Below, one piece after another: positions 1-7,224 of a DNA stretch of 64,000 nucleotides. A program made the position numbers and the translations under genes. The stretch is taken from assembly GCF_037201975.1 (NCBI RefSeq), contig NZ_CP147520.1, forward strand, positions 4,898,001-4,962,000. Direction: 5' to 3'. Within the stretch, counting starts at the first letter, position 1; each line of letters begins with the position of its first letter. The notes below the pieces were generated by a model. It did no database searches, was not told where the DNA came from, and saw nothing but the letters and a program-made list of their open reading frames with translations. Source of the stretch: Streptomyces sp. TG1A-60. GTDB taxonomy: Bacteria > Actinomycetota > Actinomycetes > Streptomycetales > Streptomycetaceae.

Positions 1-311
1 GTTCCCTGTCCCAGGTCCTCCGCCACCACCTGGTGAACCCCGCCGCCCTGGGCTACCTGGCCGTCGTGGCCGCGGTCGGTGTCTGGGTCGGGGTGGACGC
101 ACTCTTCGTCGAGCACGCGGACGCCAGCCTCGCGGGAGTCTGGCTCTTCCTCGTCACCGCCCCGACCTCGTTGCTGTTCTCCGCTCTTCCCGGCGCTCTG
201 CCCTTCGTCGGGATCGTTGTCGGGGCCGTGACCCAGGCGTTCGTGCTCGGCGTCGCGTACCGCTGGTTTTTCAACCGGCCCACGTGGCGCGCCGGTCTCG
301 GCAACGCCTGA
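1..311 (+). CDS. SCO4225-like small membrane protein (5' end cut by window)
   Basis: The open frame continues upstream of base 1 (it already reads SLSQVLRHHLVNPAALGYL before the internal GTG at 33), so the start is outside the window. The visible part has three hydrophobic segments, roughly AALGYLAVVAAVGVWVGVDAL, GVWLFLVTAPTSLLFSALPG and ALPFVGIVVGAVTQAFVLGV, and ends with a short positively charged tail. Composition and length fit a family of about 100-residue actinobacterial inner-membrane proteins of unknown role (SCO4225 family, recognised from memory). No function can be stated. It is followed by gene debris. Confidence 0.6.
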   Translation, partial: SLSQVLRHHLVNPAALGYLAVVAAVGVWVGVDALFVEHADASLAGVWLFLVTAPTSLLFSALPGALPFVGIVVGAVTQAFVLGVAYRWFFNRPTWRAGLGNA

Positions 312-395
312 CACATCAACGATGTCTGACACACCGTCGACGTCTGGCACGTCATCGGTTTCTGACACGGACATGCGCGCAGCCGCCATCCGGCG

Positions 396-1003
396 AACCA
401 GGGCGCCAGGATCGCCAACCTCTCCCTCGGCGGCGAGGACTCAGCCGAGTCCGACCCGCTGGAAGCCGCGGTCGACCGCATATCCGCAGAGAGCGGCATC
501 CTCTTTGTCGTCGCTGCGGGCAACGAAGGCCCCTCCGCGACGACCATCGGCACTCCCGGCAGCGCGGCCTCCGCGCTCACCGTCGGCGCGGTCGACCAAA
601 CAAGGACCGGATCGCGGACTTCTCCAGTGTCGGTCACACGGCCGACGGCTCGCTGAAGCCGGACATCACCGCTCCGGGTGTGGGCATCGTCGCGGCGAAG
701 GCGGCCAAGGGTTCCGACGGCACTCCGGCCGCCCCGGGCCATGTGTCGATGTCCGGTACGTCGATGGCGGCCCCGCATGTGGCCGGCGCGGCGGCGATGC
801 TCGCGCAGGAGCACCCGGACTGGACCGGTGAGCGGATCAAGCAGGCGCTGACGGCCTCCGCCAAGCACGGCAGCGGCCTGTCCGACTCCCTGGCAACCGC
901 GACCAGCGTTCCGGACTTCAGGGACCCCGACGGCAAGCACCTGCGCTTCGGGACTGACGCCTACAACGAGGCATTCAGGAACCGCTCGGGGACGCATTGC
1001 TGA
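396..1003 (+). pseudogene. Subtilisin-like serine protease (S8) fragment, frameshifted
   Basis: Two frames together give the C-terminal half of an S8 peptidase domain. Frame 3 reads NQGARIANLSLGGE and then GILFVVAAGNEGPSATTIG, the oxyanion-hole Asn region. Near base 598-604 the frame changes and continues as KDRIADFSSVGHTADGSLKPDITAPG and then GTSMAAPHVAGAAAMLAQ, which carries the catalytic serine. The N-terminal part with the catalytic Asp and His, the propeptide and the signal peptide are absent. The last 30 residues after VPDF do not look like a subtilase and may belong to another joined fragment. It cannot encode an active protease as given. Confidence 0.8.
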
Positions 1004-1223
1004 TCGCCCGGTCTCAGGGCAGGGGGGCGGGTTGTTCCGGGGAGCCCAGGCCGCACCACCATGGGTGAGGGCATACCCGGCATCCACGAGGCACTGGCGT
1101 ACGCGAGCCCCGTCGAATCCCGAGCGTTCGGTCTGCTCTCGTTGCCCGGAGCGGACTTCGCCTCCGCAGGTATTGCACGCCGATACGTGCGCGACACGGC
1201 TGGGTGGTGGAATCTGGCGCCTG

Positions 1224-1436
1224 ATGTCGTGGGCGACTTGGAAAACCGTCACGGGCGAGCTGGTGGCGGGCCTCGCCGCCGTGTACGAGGCCGTGGATAC
1301 CCTCGCCAAAGCGCCGCGCCCCGTGAACTCCACTGCCTACGGCCCCGACGCCCGGCGCCTCCGCGTCGGCCGCTACCGCGTTCTTCTATCTGATTGACGA
1401 CGACGTGATCCGTATTCTCGTCACGAAACCTGGGGC
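1224..1436 (+). pseudogene. RelE/ParE-type toxin remnant, frameshifted
   Basis: Reading from ATG 1224 gives LAAVYEAVDTLAKAPRP and then ARRLRVGRYRV, the signature strand of RelE/ParE toxins. One extra base near 1383 then breaks the frame. In the next frame the expected continuation FYLIDDDVIRILVTKPG follows directly. No antitoxin gene is present on either side, and the upstream half of a normal toxin is poorly conserved. This is a decayed single-gene relic; compare the intact toxin at 51097-51366. Confidence 0.6.
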
Positions 1437-1484
1437 GCACTCCGTTAGAAGCGGCGGCGGCTGGGGCTTCGCCATCCACGGTGC

Positions 1485-1541
1485 ACCCAGCCTCTTCGGC
1501 AACGTGTACCTCGTGATCCCCGGCGGATAGCCGGGGATCAC
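1485..1541 (-). pseudogene. Orphan C-terminal fragment of a GNAT acetyltransferase
   Basis: The minus strand reads VIPGYPPGITRYTLPKRLG. This is nearly identical to the last 19 residues of the intact acetyltransferase 300 bp away (VIPDYPPGITEYTLTKRLG, 1806-2249). The rest of the gene is missing and the reading continues without a stop. It looks like a leftover of a partial duplication. Confidence 0.6.
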
Positions 1542-1805
1542 TCACCGGCTTCCATCGCACCCCGAGTGTGCGTTGCGGTGCCCTTGGTGGGGGGGCATCG
1601 ACGGGTGTCCTGGTCGTCGTCCGGTCCGCTCAGTGCCGCCGTGACGCCCGTGCCGCCCGGCAGGCGGGCCGGATGGGACAGCGACTTGAGCATCCGCTCG
1701 CCGTCGGCATGCGGAACGTGGCGCTCCGCCTGGCCCCGTCGCGGGCCACGGTCAACGCGATCCTCCGCCACGCGGCCTGGACACCGCCACAGTTCCGGCC
1801 CGGGC

Positions 1806-2249
1806 TCACCCGAGGCGTTTGGTCAGCGTGTACTCCGTGATCCCCGGCGGATAGTCGGGGATCACGGACACCACCTCGAAGCCGAGGCGCTGGTAGAAGC
1901 GGGGGGCCTGGAACTCCCAGGTTTCCAGGCGGGCGGAGCGGCAGCCGCGTTCGTGGGCGGCGGTGTGTTCGGCCTGGGACAGGAGATGCGAACCGAGGCC
2001 CGCCCCCCGGTGGCGATCGTCGACCCAGAGGTAGGTGATGTGGAGCCACGTCGCCCAGGTGTGGCCGACCAGGCCGCCGAGGAGGTCGCCCGCCTCGTCC
2101 AGAGCCCACACCTGGAGCGGAAGCTCCCGTGCACCAGGGGTTCCACGCAGGTCGCGGAGGACCGGCGAAGCCGCGGTGTTGCTGGCGCGCAGTCGGGAAC
2201 GCAGCAATTGGCTTCGCTCCTTGTCGACTTCCGTCTCGATGCGAAACAT
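1806..2249 (-). CDS. GNAT family N-acetyltransferase
   Basis: This 147-residue protein has the GNAT fold signature. Strand beta4 is HITYLWVDDRHRG, followed by the acetyl-CoA pyrophosphate loop RGAGLGSHLL (Q/RxxGxG/A type) and a beta5 region RSARLETWEFQAPRFYQRLGF, typical of small-molecule acetyltransferases. The substrate cannot be read from sequence. I place the start at ATG 2249 (MFRIETE); a GTG three codons upstream is possible. A TATTGT-like -10 just upstream and no clear ribosome site suggest a leaderless message. The C-terminal tail is duplicated as a relic at 1485-1541. Confidence 0.85.
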   Translation of the reverse strand: MFRIETEVDKERSQLLRSRLRASNTAASPVLRDLRGTPGARELPLQVWALDEAGDLLGGLVGHTWATWLHITYLWVDDRHRGAGLGSHLLSQAEHTAAHERGCRSARLETWEFQAPRFYQRLGFEVVSVIPDYPPGITEYTLTKRLG

Positions 2250-2510
2250 GCGGCACACAATAAACGCGCTGGACAGTCAGTTCTGCAAATCACCTTCCGC
2301 TCCTGCCGTCCGGCCTTACTCTGATGAGCAGCGCCGGTGGGGGCCGGTGCCGATCAGGGGGCGAGACAAGTCGGGTACGACGCCCGGTGTGGGGTAGCGG
2401 TTCAGCACGGCGGCGGCCGTGTGGCTGCGACGCCCCGTCCCAGGTGTACACCGGGGCACGCTCCGGGCGCCGTACTCGCGCCGGTCGTCCCCCGACCAGT
2501 GGGGGTTTCA

Positions 2511-3293
2511 GTGGTTCGCATCCGAGTCCTGGTCGTCGACGACCACCGCATCTTCGCCGAGTCGCTCGCCGCGGCCCTGGCCGCCGAGCCGGACGTCGAC
2601 GTGTCCGCGGCCGGCAGCGGCCCCGCCGCGCTGCGCTGTCTGGACCGCGCGGCGGGGGAGGGGCGCAAGTTCGACGTGCTTCTGGTCGACGCCGACCTGG
2701 GGGGCCACGCGCACGCCCCCGGCACGCGTCCGGCCGCCGTACCCGTGCCGGACGGCAGCGAGGACGGGCTCGTGGACGGCATCTCGCTGGTCGCGGGCGT
2801 GCGTTCGGGCCAGCCGAGCGTACGGACCGTCGTCCTCGCCGAGAAGGACGATCCGCGCCGGGCCGCGCTGGCCCTGCAGGCGGGGGCCTCCGGGTGGGTC
2901 GCCAAGGACTGCTCGCTGTCCCGGCTGCTCACCGTGATCCGGGGGGTGCTGCGCGACGAGACCCATCTGCCGCCCGCGCTGCTCACCGGCGTCCTGCGGG
3001 AGCTGACCGCCGCACGCAAGCACCGCACGGAGAGTGAGCTGCTCGTCGAGTCCCTCACCCCGCGTGAGCGCGAAGTGCTTCGGTGCATGGTGGCGGGCCT
3101 GGGGCGCAAGGCCGTGGCCGAGCGCCTCTTCCTGTCCCCGCACACCGTCCGCACCCATATGCAGAACGTCCTCGGCAAGCTCGGCGTCCACTCCACCCTC
3201 GCGGCTGTCGCCCTCGCGCGCCGGGCGGGGGTCGGGCCGGCCGACCTGGGGCCTGCCGGGCGGATCGTGCCGGAGGAAAGCAGCAGTGCCTGA
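2511..3293 (+). CDS. LuxR/NarL-type response regulator with an extended receiver
   Basis: The 260-residue protein starts at GTG 2511 (VVRIRVLVVDDHRIFAESL). The open frame extends upstream, but homology begins here. Residues 1-145 form a receiver domain: the acidic pair is in VVDDH and the likely phosphorylated Asp is in DVLLVDADLGG. About 25 extra residues rich in His, Ala and Pro follow that Asp before the receiver resumes. The C-terminal NarL-type helix-turn-helix is LTPREREVLRCMVAGLGRK to FLSPHTVRTHMQNVLGKL. No histidine kinase is adjacent; the only one in the window is at 20276. Target genes are unknown. Confidence 0.85.
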   Translation: MVRIRVLVVDDHRIFAESLAAALAAEPDVDVSAAGSGPAALRCLDRAAGEGRKFDVLLVDADLGGHAHAPGTRPAAVPVPDGSEDGLVDGISLVAGVRSGQPSVRTVVLAEKDDPRRAALALQAGASGWVAKDCSLSRLLTVIRGVLRDETHLPPALLTGVLRELTAARKHRTESELLVESLTPREREVLRCMVAGLGRKAVAERLFLSPHTVRTHMQNVLGKLGVHSTLAAVALARRAGVGPADLGPAGRIVPEESSSA

Positions 3294-3332
3294 CCGCCCG
3301 CGCGTCTCCGGCAGGGCCGGCCCGACAGGATC

Positions 3333-3830
3333 TCAGCCGGGGATGTTGTCGAACGGGGCGGTCAACTGCCGTAGCAGGCCCGCCAGTTCGCCTCGCTGGG
3401 CGCGGGACAGTTCGGCCAGAATCGCCCGTTCCTGGTCGAGGAGCCCGGCGAGCGCCTGATCCGCCCGGTCCCGGCCCTCGACCGTCAGCCGAACCAGCAC
3501 ACCCCGGCGGTCACTGGGATCGGGCAGCCGCTCGACCAGGCCCTTCTTCGTCAGCCGGTCGATTCGGTTCGTCATCGTGCCCGAGGTCACCAGCGTCTGC
3601 GTGAGGAGCTGACCGGGGGAGAGCTGATACGGCGCGCCGGCGCGCCTCAGCGCGGTCAGCACGTCGAACTCCCATGGCTCCAGCTGGTGCTCGGCGAACG
3701 CCAGTCGGCGCGCACGGTCCAGGTGCCGGGCCAGTCTGCTCACCCGGCTGAGTACCTCCAGCGGCTCCACGTCGAGGTCGGGGCGCTCCCGGCGCCACGC
3801 TGCGACCAGTCGATCGACCTCGTCCTCCAT
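3333..3830 (-). CDS. MarR family transcriptional regulator
   Basis: This 165-residue winged-helix protein starts at MEDEVDRLVAAW (ATG 3828-3830). The open frame extends to 3938, but that part runs through the putative operators and does not look coding. The core is EFDVLTALRRAGAPYQLSPGQ, then the recognition region TSGTMTNRIDRLTKKGLVER and the wing DRRGVLVRLT, all standard for MarR repressors. It is transcribed divergently from the methyltransferase gene at 4078. Two imperfect palindromes lie between them (3866-3910). Autorepression and control of the methyltransferase/VOC pair are inferred. Confidence 0.88.
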   Translation of the reverse strand: MEDEVDRLVAAWRRERPDLDVEPLEVLSRVSRLARHLDRARRLAFAEHQLEPWEFDVLTALRRAGAPYQLSPGQLLTQTLVTSGTMTNRIDRLTKKGLVERLPDPSDRRGVLVRLTVEGRDRADQALAGLLDQERAILAELSRAQRGELAGLLRQLTAPFDNIPG

Positions 3831-3865
3831 GACGATCAGTGTAATCGTTGTGTCGACGTGAAGTC

Positions 3866-3910
3866 TCTTGACATCGAGATGATTAACTTCAACCATCTTG
3901 ACTCCGAGAT
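3866..3910. promoter_or_regulatory. Twin MarR-type operator
   Basis: Two copies of an imperfect dyad, TCTTGACATCGAGAT (3866-3880) and TCTTGACTCCGAGAT (3896-3910), lie exactly 30 bp apart, about three helical turns. They sit directly upstream of the marR gene start and in the divergent spacer to the methyltransferase gene. The first copy also contains a perfect -35 hexamer TTGACA reading rightward. This layout suits cooperative binding by the adjacent MarR protein. Confidence 0.55.
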
Positions 3911-4077
3911 ACCTTGGGCGCGAGGGTGGACCGCGCACGAGAGTGGACCGCGCACGAGACGTGCTCGCGTACGGACGGTGGAGCCGTCCGGACCCGGCGC
4001 GACGCCACGACGCCCGGCGCCGGAGGCCGTGCCCGCGCCGGAGCCCGTGCCCGGAGAGTTACGAGGAGGTAGTCCCC

Positions 4078-4896
4078 ATGCCCGCCACCACCCCCACCTG
4101 GGACCCGCGGCAGTACCTGCGGCACGCCGGCCACCGCGCCCGCCCCTTCGTCGACCTGCTCGCCCACGTCCCCGACCCGCCCGCGATCCACCCCCGCGTC
4201 GCCGACCTCGGCTGCGGCCCCGGCAACGTCACCCGCCTCCTCGCCGACCGCTGGCCCGCCGCGCGCATCACCGGCTACGACAACTCACCCGAGATGCTCG
4301 ACAGGGCCCACGTCGACCACGAGGGGCTCACCCCGGGCGGCGGTCGCATCGACTTCACCGCGGCCGACGTCCGTACGTGGGCGCCCCCGGAGCCGTACGA
4401 CCTGATCGTCAGTAATGCCACCCTCCAGTGGGTACCCGGCCACCTCGCCCGCTTCCCCGTCTGGGTCGACGCCCTCGTCCCCGGCGGCACCTTCGCCTTC
4501 CAGGTCCCCGGCAACTTCGACTCCCCGAGCCACCGCCTCATGCGCGAACTCGCCCACTCCGCCCGCTGGAAGGACCGGCTCGCCGGGACCCTCAGGCACG
4601 ACGACGCGGTCCACGGCCCCGCCGGCTACCTCGCCGCCCTCGCCGACCTCGGCTGCGAGACCGACGCCTGGGAGACGACCTACGTCCACCTCCTCCAGGG
4701 CGAGGACCCGGTCCTCGACTGGGTGAAGGGGACGGGGCTGCGACCGGTCCTCACCGAACTGGGCCCGGACGCCGAGCCGTTCGTCGCCGAGTACCGGACC
4801 GCCCTGCGCGAGGCCTATCCCGCCACCGCCCACGGCACACCGTTCCCGTTCCGCCGCGTCTTCGTCGTCGCCCGCAAGCCGGAGGCGGGCCGGTGA
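4078..4896 (+). CDS. tam: Trans-aconitate 2-methyltransferase
   Basis: This 272-residue SAM-dependent methyltransferase starts at ATG 4078 with a strong GAGGAGGT ribosome site. The SAM-binding loop is RVADLGCGPGNVTRLLADRW, followed by the acidic ITGYDNSPEML and the motif VSNATLQWVPGH characteristic of Tam. Tam methylates trans-aconitate, a toxic by-product of the citrate cycle, in the cytoplasm. The stop overlaps the next start by four bases (GTGA), so the VOC protein is translationally coupled. It is divergent from the marR gene, whose product probably controls it. Confidence 0.85.
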   Translation: MPATTPTWDPRQYLRHAGHRARPFVDLLAHVPDPPAIHPRVADLGCGPGNVTRLLADRWPAARITGYDNSPEMLDRAHVDHEGLTPGGGRIDFTAADVRTWAPPEPYDLIVSNATLQWVPGHLARFPVWVDALVPGGTFAFQVPGNFDSPSHRLMRELAHSARWKDRLAGTLRHDDAVHGPAGYLAALADLGCETDAWETTYVHLLQGEDPVLDWVKGTGLRPVLTELGPDAEPFVAEYRTALREAYPATAHGTPFPFRRVFVVARKPEAGR

Positions 4897-5252
4897 TCGC
4901 CGCCGTCGACCACGTCCTGCTCGCCGCGCCACCGGGCGCGGAGGGCCTGCTGCGGGCGTACTACGTCGGCGTCCTCGGAATGACGGAGATCCCGAAGCCG
5001 CCCGCGCTCGCGGTGCGGGGAGGGTGCTGGTTCGGAGCGGGCGAGGTGATTCTGCACCTGGGGGTGGAGGCGGGCTTCCGACCGCCGAAGAAGGCCCACC
5101 CCGGGCTGCGGGTGTGTGACATCGACGCGTACGCGGCCCGGCTCGCCGCGCGCGGGGCGCCGGTCGCCTGGGACGACGATCTGCCGGGGTACCGGCGGTT
5201 CCACTCCGAGGACCCGGTGGGCAATCGACTGGAGTTCCTGGAGCCGGTCTGA
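4893..5252 (+). CDS. VOC (glyoxalase/bleomycin-resistance fold) protein
   Basis: This 119-residue single-chain VOC protein starts at GTG 4893 within the stop of tam. It opens with AAVDHVLLAAPPGAEGLLRAYY, has the metal-side strand VILHLGVE and ends with EDPVGNRLEFLEPV, which carries the usual final metal-ligand Glu. These features match the paired beta-alpha-beta-beta-beta modules of the superfamily. The substrate is unknown. Coupling to tam suggests a related detoxification job, but that is inference. Confidence 0.8.
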   Translation: MIAAVDHVLLAAPPGAEGLLRAYYVGVLGMTEIPKPPALAVRGGCWFGAGEVILHLGVEAGFRPPKKAHPGLRVCDIDAYAARLAARGAPVAWDDDLPGYRRFHSEDPVGNRLEFLEPV

Positions 5253-5398
5253 GCGGTCGAGGGGCCGGGAGCGGGTGTCGAGGCAGCCGTCGCGGCCGGC
5301 GTCCATGTCGATGTTGTGCAGAATATTGACGCCGAACAGATGCACGCCTATTTTCGCGGTGTTCCTCCCTCGGTCCCCTTCGCTCCAGGGAGGCCCGC

Positions 5399-5730
5399 AT
5401 GCCCCCGCCCAACTCCCTGACCTCGCCGAGTGGCCCGAACAGGCCCTGGGTGCAAGGCAGTTGCGCCGTGTCGCGTTCTCCGGGCCGCTCGGTACGGACG
5501 TCGAGTCCTACGACTTCCTCGTCTACGGCACGTCGCCGCGCTCGTCTTCGGCGAACTGTTCTTCCCCGACGCCGCCCCGGCCGTCGGCGCGGTCGCCGCG
5601 TTCGGCACCTTCGCCGCCGGGTATGTCGCCCGCCCCCTCGGCGGCATCGACTTCGGCCACTTCGGCGACCGGCTCGGCCGCAAGTCCATGCTGCTGCTCA
5701 CCATGGGACTGTCCGGGACCGACGGCGCCC
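5399..5730 (+). pseudogene. MHS-family MFS transporter, N-terminal fragment with frameshifts
   Basis: Three frames contribute recognisable pieces of a metabolite:H+ symporter. One frame gives RRVAFSGPLGTDVESYDFLV (first helix, GT-x-E-x-YDF motif). Another gives LVFGELFFPDAAPAVGAVAA and then YVARPLGGIDFGHFGDRLGR, the helix 2-3 loop signature of major-facilitator proteins. Homology stops after LLLTMGL near 5715, and the remaining 10 helices are missing. As given it makes no functional carrier. Confidence 0.75.
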
Positions 5731-5931
5731 GAGCGTCCCGGAACGGGGGCCGCCCCGGCCGTTCGGGAGCGAGTTGGCCGGCCAGGCGCCCGCCGGAGTG
5801 GTCCCGCCGCGGGCCGAGCGGCCCACCCCCTGTCCGGGCCCTGACTGAGCGGGCTCGTGTGGCTGGCCGGGCCCCTGGACAGAGCGGTCCGCCCTGACCG
5901 GGCCCGGGGCGTCCGCCGTACTCTTACCGCT

Positions 5932-6798
5932 GTGGAGGACGAGATCCTGGACGCAGATGTCGTCGACGCGCCGCAGCCGCGGGCGCAGTCGCTTGTGCTC
6001 GCCTTCTTCGGCAATCACGTGCTGGACCGGGGCGAAGGCGGCCTCGGGGTGTACTCGGGGAGCATCATCGATGTGCTCGGCCGGGTCGGCACGGGAGAGC
6101 AGGCCGTACGGTCGACGCTGACGCGGATGGTGAACCGGGGACTGCTGCGACGGCAGCGGGAGGGCCGGAGGATGTTCTTCGGGCTCACCGCGCACGCCGA
6201 GGACATCCTGCGGGACGGCGGTCAGCGCATCTGGCGCGACGGCGCGGTGAACGAGGACTGGGACGGCACCTGGACCCTGCTCGGCTTCTCCTTCCCCGAG
6301 TCCTGGCAGCGGCAGCGGCACGATCTGCGCTCGCGCCTCACCTGGTCCGGATTCGGCGCCCTGTACAGCGGGCTGTGGATCGCGCCCGGACGGGTCGACG
6401 TACGGGAGATCGTCTCGGAGCTCGGGCTGGACACGCATGTGAAGGTGTTCCACGCGCGGGCCGACGAGTTCACCGATCTCGGGCTGATGATCCGCGAGAG
6501 CTGGGACCTGGAGGCCCTGGCCGCACGGTACGTCGCCTTCGACAAGCGCTGGACCGCCGCCGACCTCGCCGCCGCCGACCCCATCGCGACCCGCCTGGGG
6601 CTGGTCGCCGAGTGGCTGCGCATCATCCGCACCGACCCGCGGCTCCCCGTCCTGCATCTGCCGGCGCAATGGCCCGCACGGCAGGCCCAGGACACCTTCC
6701 GGCGCATCGCCGAACAGACCGCGGGCCCGGCCGGTCGCATGGCCGCGGAGGTACTGGAAACGACCCCGCTGCGGAGCGCGCCGGCCGAAAGGGCATAG
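5932..6798 (+). CDS. PaaX family transcriptional repressor
   Basis: The 288-residue product starts at GTG 5932. The N-terminal winged helix contains QAVRSTLTRMVNRGLLRRQREG, as in PaaX, and is followed by the PaaX central ferredoxin-like part WDGTWTLLGFSFPES and the C-terminal region RFDPR-like RTDPRLPVLHLPAQWPA. PaaX proteins repress phenylacetate or related catabolic operons and respond to CoA thioesters. No catabolic genes lie next to it, so the target is unknown. A TACTCT box about 10 bp before the start suggests a leaderless transcript. Confidence 0.85.
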   Translation: MEDEILDADVVDAPQPRAQSLVLAFFGNHVLDRGEGGLGVYSGSIIDVLGRVGTGEQAVRSTLTRMVNRGLLRRQREGRRMFFGLTAHAEDILRDGGQRIWRDGAVNEDWDGTWTLLGFSFPESWQRQRHDLRSRLTWSGFGALYSGLWIAPGRVDVREIVSELGLDTHVKVFHARADEFTDLGLMIRESWDLEALAARYVAFDKRWTAADLAAADPIATRLGLVAEWLRIIRTDPRLPVLHLPAQWPARQAQDTFRRIAEQTAGPAGRMAAEVLETTPLRSAPAERA

Positions 6799-7224
6799 CC
6801 GGAAGTGGATTTCGGTATTCCGAATTCCGGGCCCCGGCTCGGATCTGGCTGATAATCTTCTTGGGCTCTCCTTTAATCCGACTATATTCTCGTGTCACTT
6901 TTTGTTGTCTTGAGTGTTCATCACGAGGTAGCCGGGGGCGCGCCTTGACCAGGGGGGATTCGGGCCAGTGAGCTTCAGTTGACGTAGTCGGCGTGTTCGC
7001 GAGCCGTTTGGTGACGCGCATCATTATTCTGTCGGTCGCCGACCGGGATTTCTTTCACGACCACCACTTCCCGGCCGGTTGATTCCTGCTGCGTCAATTG
7101 ATTCTTATTTACCGACCACGTATATCGCCGTGCCCGCGCACAGCCCCAGCCCTCCCGACCGGACCGCCAGGGGGCGCGGAGCAGGCCGCCGCCCGTGCCG
7201 GGCGGCTTCCAGGGGGAAGCACAC
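6799..7224. other. AT-rich intergenic region upstream of the glycosyltransferase
   Basis: This 426-bp stretch is clearly poorer in GC than its surroundings, with runs such as TAATCTTCTT, CTTTAATCCGACTATATTC and TTGATTCTTATTTACC. I find no convincing coding frame on either strand. It probably holds the promoter of the glycosyltransferase gene; low GC is common in promoters of horizontally acquired cell-surface genes. The small hairpin GTCGGTCGCCGAC lies near 7030. Confidence 0.5.

Noticed and set aside
1568..1840. Open frame with LRLAPSRATVNAILRHAAWTP, resembling an HTH of an integrase-type transposase.
   Set aside because: Only this short segment looks familiar; no DDE motifs or inverted repeats are nearby, so it is not called.
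6623..7024. Leftward frame over the end of the PaaX gene and the AT-rich spacer.
   Set aside because: Mostly antisense to PaaX; no start signal or recognisable domain.
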